DNA from: Pseudomonas laurylsulfativorans
GTDB taxonomy: Bacteria; Pseudomonadota; Gammaproteobacteria; Pseudomonadales; Pseudomonadaceae
Assembly: GCF_002906155.1 (NCBI RefSeq)
Contig: NZ_MUJK01000003.1
Span: 310,001-374,000, forward strand
DNA length: 64,000 nucleotides
Reading direction: 5' to 3'
The first letter of the stretch is position 1, and each line of letters starts with the position of its first letter. Positions 34,043 to 42,575 of the stretch are shown here, one piece after another. The notes below the pieces were generated by a model, which had not been told where the DNA came from, made no database searches, and saw only the letters and a program-made list of their open reading frames with translations. The translations under genes and the position numbers were made by a program.

Positions 34043-36442
34043 ATGTCGTTGCACGCCGTGCGCCCCAAAATCCTGGGTTTTATCAGCGAAGATGTCTCGG
34101 CCTGGCTGGTCGCGATGCTGGTATTGCTTGTCGGCGGGGTGCTTACGGGCTTGCTGGCGTGGTCGACGCTGAATCTGTTTCACCATCAATTGCGGCAACG
34201 TTTCCAGCTGCTGGCCAGTGAGCGTTACAGCCGTATCGAAGAGCGTTTCGAAGATCAGGAGCAGCGCCTCGATGGCCTGCGCCGTTTTTTCGCCAATTCC
34301 GATTCGGTTTCCCGAGCGGAATTCGACGGCTACACCCAACCTTTGCTGCTGCGAACCCAGGCGTATTCCTACGCCCAACGGGTCTCCCGTGACGAGCGTG
34401 CGGCGTTCGAGCGTCGAGCGCGTGAAGAAGGCTTGAGCAGCTTCACGCTGAAAGAACTCAGTGCCGACGGCCAATTGCAACGGGCCGGCGAGCGAGATGA
34501 GTACGTAGCGGTGCTGTATAGCCAGACGCAAAGCAAACTCGGCGCTCCCCTCGGATACGACTTGCTGGCCCAGCCACAGCGGCGTGCCACGCTCGAACGG
34601 GCCGATCAGCATGGCGGTATGGCGGTATCCCAACCGATGCATCTGGTGAGTATCGAGCCGGCCTATGCACGAGGCGTGTTGCTGGTCGCGCCGGTCACTA
34701 AGCGCAACAGTCAGGACCACGAGGCCGCGAAGCCCTACGGTTATGTCATGGCTGTGATCAGCATGCGCCAGTTGCTGGCGGACGGACTGCCGGAAGCGAG
34801 CCGTGACTATCTCTCGGTGCGTATCCTCGATTTGTCGACCGTCGACCAGCACGAAGTGCTGTTCGAGTCGCCCAACCCGCCGGCCATCAGCGAGTTGTCC
34901 GCCACACGCCTGTTGCGCATGGCCGACCATGACTATCAAGTCGATATCCAGCCCAGCGACGCGTTCGTGCAGGCCAACCATTCCTCGGTAACCAGCCTGG
35001 TGGTGTTGGGTGGATTGCTCAGCGTGATGCTCAGTGCCTTGCTGTATGTGTTGGTCAGTCAGCGGCAGCGGGCGTTGAGGCTGGTCGAGCAACGCACCCA
35101 GGAGCTGCGCGATCGAGAGCAGGAGCTGCGCGGCACCCATGGTCAGTTGCGTGGCGTGCTCAATGCCGCCACCCAGGTTGCGATCATCGCCACCGACCTG
35201 CGCGGCGTCATCAGCACCTTTAACGCCGGTGCCGAGCAGATGCTTGGCTATAGCAGTGCCGACGTGGTCGGTCATATGACCCTGGAGAACCTGCACCTGC
35301 CCCGGGAATTGGTCGCTCGCTCGACGGAGTTGAGTGCGCGCTATGGCAAACCGGTGCCGACCTGCCAGGCGATGCTGGTCGAAGGCGGCGTGGAGGGCGG
35401 CCACGAGGCGCGGGAGTGGACGCTGGTGCGCGACGATGGCAGCCATTTGATGGTCAACATGCTCGCCACACCGGTGCTCGACGAGCAAGGCCTGTGGGTC
35501 GGGCACCTGGCGGTGTGCATCGACATCACCGAACGCAAACGGGTCCACGAAGCGCTCGCGGCGCGGGATCTGTTGTTGAAGAAACTCAGCGCCCATGTGC
35601 CCGGTGGCATCTACCAGTTCAAGATGGAGTTCGACGGGCGTTTCAGCGTGATTTACGCCAGCGACGGCATTCGCGAGATCTACGAACTGGAACCCGACGT
35701 GCTGCTGCTCAATGCCGAGTCGATCTTCACCCGGATTCACCCTCAGGACACCACCCGTGTCCGCGCCTCGATCCGCGCCTCGGCCGACACCCTCAGCCCC
35801 TGGCGCGAGGAGTACCGCGTGCAACTGCCGCAACGTGGTCTGCGTTGGGTTCGCGGCGAAGCCACTCCGGAGGAACTGCCCGGTGGCGGTGTGCTGTGGC
35901 ACGGCTACATCTCGGACATTTCCGATATGAAGCGGGTGGAAGAAGAGTTGCGCGCGTTGTCGGTCACCGATTCGCTGACAGGCATCCACAACCGGCGTTA
36001 TTTCCAGGAGCGCTTGACCACCGAAATGGTCCGGGTGGAGCGCGGCGGTGGGGATTTGTCGGTGATCATGCTCGATATCGACCACTTCAAGCGCATCAAT
36101 GACCTGCATGGCCATGCCATCGGTGATCGGGTGTTGCAGGCGGTCTGTGAACGGATTGGTCACCGGCTGCGTCGCACCGATGTGTTCTGCCGCCTGGGCG
36201 GTGAGGAGTTCATGGTGCTGTGTCCGGATATCAGTGGTGAACATGCCTATGTGTTGGCCCAGCAATTGTGGCAAGGCCTGCGCAGTTCACCCATTGAAGG
36301 TGTCGGTACGGTTACCGCCAGTTTCGGGATTGCCAGTTGGCGGGTCGGAGAGGGCGCCGATGCCCTGCTGTTACGCGCGGATTCGGGGGTGTATGCGGCG
36401 AAACAGGCGGGAAGGGACCGGGTTGAGGAAGAGATGAACTAA
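34043..36442 (+). CDS. CHASE-PAS-GGDEF diguanylate cyclase
   Basis: A 799-residue inner-membrane sensor. One membrane helix lies at about residues 20-45 (LVAMLVLLVGGVLTGLLAW), then a periplasmic CHASE domain (80-240), a second helix near 315-335 (SSVTSLVVLGGLLSVMLSA), two PAS domains (about 370-490 and 510-625) and a C-terminal GGDEF domain. The active site is intact (RLGGEEF) and the RxxD inhibitory site RRTD lies five residues before it, so it should make cyclic di-GMP with product feedback. The signal is unknown. The ATG at 34043 was preferred over a TTG 15 bases upstream. Confidence 0.88.
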   Translation: MSLHAVRPKILGFISEDVSAWLVAMLVLLVGGVLTGLLAWSTLNLFHHQLRQRFQLLASERYSRIEERFEDQEQRLDGLRRFFANSDSVSRAEFDGYTQPLLLRTQAYSYAQRVSRDERAAFERRAREEGLSSFTLKELSADGQLQRAGERDEYVAVLYSQTQSKLGAPLGYDLLAQPQRRATLERADQHGGMAVSQPMHLVSIEPAYARGVLLVAPVTKRNSQDHEAAKPYGYVMAVISMRQLLADGLPEASRDYLSVRILDLSTVDQHEVLFESPNPPAISELSATRLLRMADHDYQVDIQPSDAFVQANHSSVTSLVVLGGLLSVMLSALLYVLVSQRQRALRLVEQRTQELRDREQELRGTHGQLRGVLNAATQVAIIATDLRGVISTFNAGAEQMLGYSSADVVGHMTLENLHLPRELVARSTELSARYGKPVPTCQAMLVEGGVEGGHEAREWTLVRDDGSHLMVNMLATPVLDEQGLWVGHLAVCIDITERKRVHEALAARDLLLKKLSAHVPGGIYQFKMEFDGRFSVIYASDGIREIYELEPDVLLLNAESIFTRIHPQDTTRVRASIRASADTLSPWREEYRVQLPQRGLRWVRGEATPEELPGGGVLWHGYISDISDMKRVEEELRALSVTDSLTGIHNRRYFQERLTTEMVRVERGGGDLSVIMLDIDHFKRINDLHGHAIGDRVLQAVCERIGHRLRRTDVFCRLGGEEFMVLCPDISGEHAYVLAQQLWQGLRSSPIEGVGTVTASFGIASWRVGEGADALLLRADSGVYAAKQAGRDRVEEEMN

Positions 36443-36462
36443 CCCGGGTTGTACGCTGACCC

Positions 36463-36564
36463 TTGTAGGCGCGAGCTTGCTCGCGATGGATTCGAGAGCG
36501 CCGCGTACATCCAGTATGTCCGCGTTATCGTTATCGACCATCGCGAGCAAGCTCGCTCCTACAA
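36463..36564. repeat. Long REPIN after the diguanylate cyclase gene
   Basis: Arms TTGTAGGCGCGAGCTTGCTC and TCGCGAGCAAGCTCGCTCCT flank a core closely similar to that at 33846 (GCGTTATCGTTATCGACCAT). Confidence 0.85.
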
Positions 36565-36581
36565 GGGGGCAGAACGGTGCT

Positions 36582-38042
36582 TTACAACACCGAAGCCGTC
36601 TGCGGCACTTTCGGTTGGCGGTATAGGTCCAGCAGTACCTGATCAAGCACCGAAGAAGCACCGAACGGGGCCTTGTCGTTGAGAATCGCCACCACCGCCC
36701 AGGTATTACCGTTAACGTCGCGACTGAAACCGGCAATCGCCCGCACGGTGTTCAGGGTGCCGGTCTTGACGTGGGCTTCGCCGCGCATCGCAGTGGTCTT
36801 CAGGCGCTTACGCATGGTGCCGTCGGTGCCGGCAATCGGCATTGAACTGATGTACTCGGCGGCATACGGGCTGTGCCATGCCGCTTCGAGCATCGAGGCC
36901 ATTTCCCGGGCGCTGACGCGCTCGGAACGGGACAGGCCGGAACCGTTCTCCATCACCAGGTGCGGTGCGGTGATGCCCTTCTTCGCCAGCCACTGACGCA
37001 CGACACGCTGGGCGGCCTTGGCGTCGTCACCATCGGCATCGGTACGGAAGCGTTGGCCGAGGCTCAGGAACAACTGCTGGGCCATGGTGTTGTTACTGTA
37101 CTTGTTGATGTCGCGGATGATTTCCGCCAGGTCCGGCGAGAACGCCCGGGCCAGCACCTTGGCGTCTTTCGGTGTAGGTGCCAGCACATCTCGGCCCTGG
37201 ATGCTGCCACCCAGTTCCTTCCAGATCGCGCGGACAGCGCCAGCGGTGTAGGTCGCATGGTCGAGCAGCGACAGGTAAGTCTGCGAGCTGCAGCCTTCAC
37301 CCAGTTGACCGCCAACGGTAACGGCTACAGTGCCATCGGCTTGTGCCACCGGGTTGTATCGCACGCCACCGGTGCACTGCTTGGAATTGAGGGCTTTGAC
37401 CTGGTTGTCGATGCGGATGCTCGCGATCGGCGGCTCCACAGAGACCAGTACCTTGCCCGAGTCATTGCGTGCGACGAAGCGCAGCGCCTTGAGGTTGACC
37501 AGCAGCGAGTCGGGTTTGACCAGGAACGGCTTGTTCTCGTCGTTGCCGTCGTCATTGAACTCCGGCAGTTGCGGTTGCACGAAGAAGGTTTTATCCAGCA
37601 CCAGGTCACCAGTGACCTGGGTGACACCGTTGGCACGCAGGTCGCGCATCAACAGCCAGAGTTTTTCCATGTTCAGCTTCGGATCGCCGCCACCCTTGAG
37701 GTAGAGGTTGCCGTTGAGGATGCCGCCACTCAAGGTGCCGTCGGTGTAGAACTCGGTTTTCCACTGGTGGTTCGGGCCGAGCATTTCCAGCGCCGCGTAG
37801 GTGGTGACCAGTTTCATGGTCGACGCCGGGTTGACCGACACGTCGGCGTTGAACACCGTCGGGGTGCCGGGACCGGTAAGCGGGATCATCACCAGCGACA
37901 GGGCGTTGTCCTGCAACTTGCTGGCTTTAAGGGCTTTTTCAACGTTGGGCGACAACGCGGTATTGATTGGAGCGGCGGAAACAGAGAGGGCCAGGGGGAA
38001 AAGAAAACCAGCCAACAGCAATGGACGCAAAGATTTGATCAT
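36582..38042 (-). CDS. dacB: D-alanyl-D-alanine carboxypeptidase/endopeptidase (PBP4)
   Basis: A 486-residue periplasmic class C penicillin-binding protein that trims or cleaves D-Ala cross-links in peptidoglycan. The signal peptide ends near residue 24 (LALSVSAA). Active-site motifs are intact: STMK at residues 74-77, SNN in NKYSNNTMAQ, and KTG in HVKTGTLN. The ATG at 38042 begins a normal signal peptide; a longer frame to 38135 would spoil it. Confidence 0.94.
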   Translation of the reverse strand: MIKSLRPLLLAGFLFPLALSVSAAPINTALSPNVEKALKASKLQDNALSLVMIPLTGPGTPTVFNADVSVNPASTMKLVTTYAALEMLGPNHQWKTEFYTDGTLSGGILNGNLYLKGGGDPKLNMEKLWLLMRDLRANGVTQVTGDLVLDKTFFVQPQLPEFNDDGNDENKPFLVKPDSLLVNLKALRFVARNDSGKVLVSVEPPIASIRIDNQVKALNSKQCTGGVRYNPVAQADGTVAVTVGGQLGEGCSSQTYLSLLDHATYTAGAVRAIWKELGGSIQGRDVLAPTPKDAKVLARAFSPDLAEIIRDINKYSNNTMAQQLFLSLGQRFRTDADGDDAKAAQRVVRQWLAKKGITAPHLVMENGSGLSRSERVSAREMASMLEAAWHSPYAAEYISSMPIAGTDGTMRKRLKTTAMRGEAHVKTGTLNTVRAIAGFSRDVNGNTWAVVAILNDKAPFGASSVLDQVLLDLYRQPKVPQTASVL

Positions 38043-38276
38043 CTGAAATAAAACCCTACAGCCGAGGGGAAATAAGATGAGGGCATGAAGATAAATTCCC
38101 TCAATGGTCATGAAAGTGTCGGCATTATGCCCCAAGGTGTCACGAGTTGTGCCGCGCGCGGGCTGTCTGATCGGCTATTTTTTTACCGACGGTAGGCGTG
38201 GAGGCCCAGAGAGTCGGGCAATCGGCGGCTTAAACTGCTAAAGTGCCGCCCGTTATTACTTAAGAGGATTGTTCCA

Positions 38277-38621
38277 ATGGCGACTAACCGTTCCCAGCGT
38301 CTGCGCAAAAAACTGTGCGTCGATGAATTTCAAGAGCTGGGTTTCGAGCTGAACCTGGATTTCAAAGAAGATTTGGCTGATGAAGCCATTGATGCTTTCC
38401 TCGATGCGTTCCTCAAAGAAGCCATGGAAGCCAACGGCCTGGGCTATGTTGGCGGCGACGACTACGGTCTGGTTTGCCTGCAGAAGCGTGGCTCGGTCAG
38501 CGCTGAACAGCGCGCTGCCGTTGAAGCCTGGCTCAAAGGCCGCACCGAGCTGACCAGCGTTGAAGTCAGCCCGCTGCTGGACGTCTGGTACCCGGAAAAG
38601 CCGATCAATCCGGTAGCTTGA
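38277..38621 (+). CDS. yggL: YggL family protein (50S ribosome-binding)
   Basis: A 114-residue protein of the DUF469/YggL family, linked in E. coli to binding of the 50S subunit. The typical LRKKLCVDEFQELGFEL at the N-terminus and WLKGRTELTSVEVSPLLD at the C-terminus are present. AGAGGA precedes the ATG, and a strong terminator follows. It is transcribed divergently from dacB, with about 230 bases between them. Confidence 0.9.
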   Translation: MATNRSQRLRKKLCVDEFQELGFELNLDFKEDLADEAIDAFLDAFLKEAMEANGLGYVGGDDYGLVCLQKRGSVSAEQRAAVEAWLKGRTELTSVEVSPLLDVWYPEKPINPVA

Positions 38622-38631
38622 TGTTCAAAAA

Positions 38632-38660
38632 AACGGCGACCTGAGGGTCGCCGTTTTTTT
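38632..38660 (+). terminator. Intrinsic terminator of yggL
   Basis: AACGGCGACC-TGAG-GGTCGCCGTT is a perfect 10-bp stem followed by TTTTT and more T-rich sequence. Confidence 0.93.
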
Positions 38661-38671
38661 TGCTTTTTTTT

Positions 38672-38785
38672 TGTAGGAGCGAGCTTGCTCGCGATGGTCG
38701 TCAACGATAACGCTGGAAACCCGACACCCCGCAGTGCTCTCAGGTTCATCGTCGGAACGCCGCCCGGAGCAAGCTTGCTCCTACA
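38672..38785. repeat. Long REPIN overlapping the end of benE
   Basis: Arms TGTAGGAGCGAGCTTGCTCG and GGAGCAAGCTTGCTCCTACA flank a core with TCGTCAACGATAACGC, the reverse of the core at 33846 and 36463. The right end overlaps the benE stop codon (38781-38783). Confidence 0.82.
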
Positions 38786-39974
38786 GGGCCTTGCGCCAGT
38801 TCAGAATCACCAGCGTCACCACCCCCGCGACAATCCCCCAGAACGCCGAACCGATGGAAAACAGCGTCAGCCCCGATGCCGTGACCATGAAGGTGATCAG
38901 CGCCGCTTCCCGCTCCTTCACTTCGCTCATGGCGATGCTCAAGCCGTTGATGATCGAGCCGAACAGCGCCAGCGCCGCGATCGACAGCACCAGTTCCTTG
39001 GGCAGCGCGGCAAACAATGCCGCGAGCGTCGCGCCGAACACCCCGGCGATCCCGTAGAAAACCCCGCACCAGACCGCTGCGGTGTAGCGCTTGTTGCGAT
39101 CCTCATGGGCGTGCGGCCCGGTGCAGATCGCCGCGCTGATCGCCGCCAGGTTGATCCCGTGAGAACCGAACGGCGCCAGCAGCAAACTGGCGATGCCGGT
39201 GGTGGTGATCAGCGGCGAGGCGGGCACCGTGTAGCCGTCGGCGCGCAATACGGCGATGCCGGGCATGTTTTGTGACGTCATGGCGACGACAAACAGCGGG
39301 ATGCCGATGCTGATGGTCGCGGCCAGGGAGAAGTGCGGCGTGGTCCAGACCGGCGTGGCCACTTCCAGGTGGAAACCGCTGAAGTCCAGCAGCCCCATGA
39401 AGCCTGACAATGCGGTGCCAATCAGCAATGCCGCCAACACCGCATAGCGTGGGGACAGGCGCTTGACCACCAGATAAGTGACAAACATGCCCAGAACCAG
39501 GGCGGTGCGGTGTTGTGCGGCGACGAAAATCTCGCTGCCGATCTTGAACAGGATCCCCGCCAGCAGGGCGGCGGCCAGGGATGCCGGTATCTTTTTCACC
39601 AGCCGTTCGAAGCTGCCGGTCAGCCCGCAAATCGTCACCAGCACCGCGCAGGTAATGTAGGCACCAATGGCTTCGCCGTAGCTCACGCCGCCCAGGCTGG
39701 TGATCAGCAGCGCGGCGCCGGGGGTCGACCAGGCGATGGTGATCGGCGTGCGATAGCGCAAGGACAGGCCGATGGAGCACACCGCCATGCCGATCGAGAT
39801 GGCCCAGATCCACGAAGAAATCTGCCCGCTGCTCAGACCCGCCGCTTGCCCGGCCTGAAACATCAGCACCAGGGAGCTGGTGTAGCCGGTCATCATGGCG
39901 ATGAACCCGGCGACGATGGCCGAGGGCGAGGTGTCGGCCAAGGGGCGGAGCTGCGTGTGGGTGGCGTCGTTCAT
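38781..39974 (-). CDS. benE: BenE-type benzoate/proton symporter
   Basis: A 397-residue inner-membrane protein with about twelve hydrophobic segments, of the BenE family. Family-like sequences include AGFIAMMTGYTSSLVLMFQA, LPLFVVAMTSQNMPGIAVLR-like IPLFVVAMTSQNMPGIAVLR and APFGSHGINLAAISAAICTG. Actual substrate is uncertain: no ben or cat genes are nearby and the neighbouring genes concern purines, so another aromatic or heterocyclic acid is possible. It is divergent from the GntR gene at 40321. Confidence 0.86.
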   Translation of the reverse strand: MNDATHTQLRPLADTSPSAIVAGFIAMMTGYTSSLVLMFQAGQAAGLSSGQISSWIWAISIGMAVCSIGLSLRYRTPITIAWSTPGAALLITSLGGVSYGEAIGAYITCAVLVTICGLTGSFERLVKKIPASLAAALLAGILFKIGSEIFVAAQHRTALVLGMFVTYLVVKRLSPRYAVLAALLIGTALSGFMGLLDFSGFHLEVATPVWTTPHFSLAATISIGIPLFVVAMTSQNMPGIAVLRADGYTVPASPLITTTGIASLLLAPFGSHGINLAAISAAICTGPHAHEDRNKRYTAAVWCGVFYGIAGVFGATLAALFAALPKELVLSIAALALFGSIINGLSIAMSEVKEREAALITFMVTASGLTLFSIGSAFWGIVAGVVTLVILNWRKAL

Positions 39975-40320
39975 GACGGTGGTGTTCCTTATACAGATGA
40001 AGATGTCCGCTGCAACGCAACCCTCTGTAGGCGCTGGCTTGCCAGCGAGGGCGCCCTTGAGTCTGGCGCAAGCCTCAAGACCGAATCGCCGGCAAGCCGG
40101 CTCCTACAGTGATGCAAACGCTGCGGATTCTGCGTTAAAGCCTAAACTCAAACGTATTGGATCGTTGCGATACAGCGGAAGTGACAAACAGCCGTACAGT
40201 CGTGTTGCTACTAAGCATTGTGTACAATCGGCATGTTTTTTACGCGATACTTGCCAGCGACCCACTGTGCCGTATTACAGTCACGGTCAATTCGCCGCAG
40301 TTCTTCCGACTCGAGTGCCC
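39975..40320. promoter_or_regulatory. Divergent control region between benE and the GntR gene
   Basis: A gene-free stretch holding a REPIN (40025-40109) and, to its right, the probable promoter of the GntR gene. TTGT-GT-ACAA at 40218-40227 is an inverted repeat similar to operators of FadR-type GntR regulators, about 95 bases before the ATG. No further genes are seen. Confidence 0.45.
40025..40109. repeat. REPIN between benE and the GntR gene
   Basis: Arms CTGTAGGCGCTGGCTTGCCA and CGGCAAGCCGGCTCCTACAG in inverted order; this is the GGCTTGCCAGC/GCCGGC subclass, also seen at 43470 and 62529. Confidence 0.82.
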
Positions 40321-41085
40321 ATGAACGAACAGTTGCAACCCCTAAAGAAACAACCGCGAGCAGGCAAAGCCGGCCGCAGCGGTACCCAGGACGATATTGT
40401 CTACGCGCATATCTTCGAGGCCATCCTCGAACAGCGTCTGGCGCCCGGCACCAAGTTGAGCGAAGAAGCGCTGGGGGAGATTTTCGGGGTCAGCCGCACC
40501 ATCATTCGCCGCGCCTTGTCGCGCCTGGCCCATGAAGGCGTGGTGTTGCTGCGTCCGAATCGCGGCGCCGTGGTCGCCAGCCCGAGCGTCGAAGAAGCCC
40601 GTCAGGTGTTCATGGCCCGCCGACTGGTGGAGCGCGCGATCACTGAACTGGCTGTTCTGCACGCGACCGCCGAGCAGATTGCCGAATTGCGCCAGATGGT
40701 CAACGACGAGCGCGACAGTTTTTCCCGTGGCGACCGTGGTGCGGGCATCCGCCTGTCGGGTGAATTCCACCTGAAACTGGCCGAAGCGGCGAAAAACGCC
40801 CCGTTAATCAGCTTTCAGCGCAGCTTGGTGTCGCAAACCTCGCTGATCATTGCCCAGTACGAAAGCGGCAACCGCTCCCACTGTTCCTACGACGAGCACA
40901 CCCAGTTGATCGACGCCATCGAGAAGCGCGACGGTGAGCTGGCGGTGAACCTGATGATGCATCACATGGATCACATCGACAGCAAGCTCAACCTCGACGA
41001 GGAAAGTGCGTCGGATGATCTGCATGCGGTGTTCTCGCATTTGTTGCAGACCAAGAAACCAGGGCGCTCGCCAGCGAAAATCTAA
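40321..41085 (+). CDS. GntR-family regulator, FadR subfamily
   Basis: A 254-residue regulator with an N-terminal winged helix (about residues 25-95: LSEEALGEIFGVSRTIIRRAL and HEGVVLLRPNRGAVV) and a C-terminal all-helical FCD ligand domain with metal-binding type histidines (EFHLKLAE, and MMHHMDHIDSKL near the end). It lies between benE and guaD and may control either. The first 24 residues are basic and probably disordered. Confidence 0.88.
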   Translation: MNEQLQPLKKQPRAGKAGRSGTQDDIVYAHIFEAILEQRLAPGTKLSEEALGEIFGVSRTIIRRALSRLAHEGVVLLRPNRGAVVASPSVEEARQVFMARRLVERAITELAVLHATAEQIAELRQMVNDERDSFSRGDRGAGIRLSGEFHLKLAEAAKNAPLISFQRSLVSQTSLIIAQYESGNRSHCSYDEHTQLIDAIEKRDGELAVNLMMHHMDHIDSKLNLDEESASDDLHAVFSHLLQTKKPGRSPAKI

Positions 41086-41094
41086 CACCGCCCC

Positions 41095-41195
41095 CTGTAG
41101 GAGCGAGCCTGCTCGCGATGGTCGTTAACGATTACGCGGGAAGCCTGACACCCCGTGGCGCCCTCGGGTTCATCGCGAGCAAGCTCGCTCCTACA
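41095..41195. repeat. Long REPIN between the GntR gene and guaD
   Basis: Arms CTGTAGGAGCGAGCCTGCTC and GCGAGCAAGCTCGCTCCTAC with the core TCGTTAACGATTACGCGGGA, same family as 38672. Confidence 0.85.
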
Positions 41196-41234
41196 AAAAA
41201 TCCCCCGTAATCTGACGATTGCGGGGGATTTTTT
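41195..41234. terminator. Bidirectional terminator between the GntR gene and guaD
   Basis: AAAAAATCCCCCG and CGGGGGATTTTTT form a symmetrical stem (41195-41207 with 41222-41234) with a loop of about 14 bases. A and T tracts on both sides serve both converging genes. Confidence 0.9.
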
Positions 41235-41247
41235 ATGCCCGGAAACC

Positions 41248-42552
41248 TTAGCGCTGATGCACCAGATTCCCCGCCGCATAGGTCTGCAGCACAGTCCGGT
41301 CATCCCCCAGCGTCATCAACACAAACAACGTCTCGGCAATGTTGTTGGCCTGCTGCAAGCGATAGCTCAGCAGCGGCGTAGCGTTGTAGTCCAGCACCAG
41401 GAAGTCGGCGTCGGTGCCCGGTTGCAGGTTGCCGATCCTGTCTTCCAGGCGCAGTGCGCGGGCGCCGCCGAGGGTGGCCAGGTACAGCGACTTGAACGGG
41501 CTCAGGCGCGCACCTTGCAGCTGCATGACCTTGTAGGCTTCGTTGAGGGTTTGCAGCAGCGAGAAACTGGTGCCGCCGCCCACGTCGGTGCCGATGCCGA
41601 CGTTGAGCTTGTGCTTCTCGGCCATCGGCAGGTTGAACAGGCCGCTGCCGAGGAAGAAGTTCGAGGTCGGGCAGAACGAGATGGCCGAACCGGTTTCCGC
41701 CAGTCGCGCGCACTCGTCATCACACAGGTGTACACCGTGGGCGAACACCGAGCGCTCGCCGAGCAACTGGTAGTGATCGTAGACGTCCAGGTAGCCTTTA
41801 CGCTCCGGGAACAGTTCCTTGACCCACTCGATTTCCTTGAGGTTTTCGCTGATGTGGGTCTGCATGTACAGATCCGGGTATTCGGTCAGCAACTGGCCGG
41901 CCAGGGTCAGTTGTTCCGGGGTGCTGGTCGGTGCGAAGCGCGGGGTGACGGCGTAGTGCAGGCGACCCTTGCCGTGCCAGCGCTCGATCAGCGCCTTGCT
42001 TTCGACGTAGCTGGATTCGGCGGTATCGGTCAGGTAGTCCGGGGCGTTGCGGTCCATCATCACCTTGCCGGCGATCATCCGCAGGTCCAGCTGCTCGGCG
42101 GCTTCGAAGAATGAGTTCACCGATTGCGGGTGCACGCTGCCGAACACCAGCGCCGTGGTGGTGCCGTTGCGCAGCAGTTCCTTGATGAAAATGTCCGCGA
42201 CCTGGTCGGCGTGGGCCTTGTCGGCGAACTGGCTTTCGCACGGGAAGGTGTAGGTGTTGAGCCAGTCCAGCAATTGCTCGCCGTAGGCGCCGACCATGCC
42301 GGTTTGCGGCAGGTGGATGTGGGTGTCGATGAAGCCGGGGGTGATCAGCGCGTCCTGGTAGTGGGTGATTTCGATATCAGCCGCCAGGGTCGGCAGCAGT
42401 TCGCTGGCGTGGCCGAGGGCGCTGATCTGGCCGTTATCCACAACCAGCAAGCCGTCTTCGAAATACTCGTAGGAGGCTTCGATACCCACTTCGGCAGGGT
42501 CGGCGATGCTGTGCAGGATGGCGGCGCGGTAGGCTTTGCGAGTCAAAGGCAT
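41248..42552 (-). CDS. guaD: Guanine deaminase
   Basis: A 434-residue amidohydrolase that converts guanine to xanthine. Zinc-binding motifs: FIDTHIHLPQTG near residue 75, MQTHISEN in the middle and FAHGVHL after it. The ATG at 42552 gives the family start (MPLTRKAYRAAILHSIADPA). A longer frame upstream runs into xdhC and is not used. It is the last gene of the xdhA-xdhB-xdhC-guaD group that turns guanine into urate. Confidence 0.93.
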   Translation of the reverse strand: MPLTRKAYRAAILHSIADPAEVGIEASYEYFEDGLLVVDNGQISALGHASELLPTLAADIEITHYQDALITPGFIDTHIHLPQTGMVGAYGEQLLDWLNTYTFPCESQFADKAHADQVADIFIKELLRNGTTTALVFGSVHPQSVNSFFEAAEQLDLRMIAGKVMMDRNAPDYLTDTAESSYVESKALIERWHGKGRLHYAVTPRFAPTSTPEQLTLAGQLLTEYPDLYMQTHISENLKEIEWVKELFPERKGYLDVYDHYQLLGERSVFAHGVHLCDDECARLAETGSAISFCPTSNFFLGSGLFNLPMAEKHKLNVGIGTDVGGGTSFSLLQTLNEAYKVMQLQGARLSPFKSLYLATLGGARALRLEDRIGNLQPGTDADFLVLDYNATPLLSYRLQQANNIAETLFVLMTLGDDRTVLQTYAAGNLVHQR

Positions 42553-42575
42553 GTGGGTTCTCAATGTCTGGCTTG

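Noticed and set aside
33846..41195. Repeated 20-bp arms as a possible CRISPR array
   Set aside because: Repeats are palindromic pairs at irregular distance in intergenic spaces, without regular spacers or cas genes; they are REPINs.
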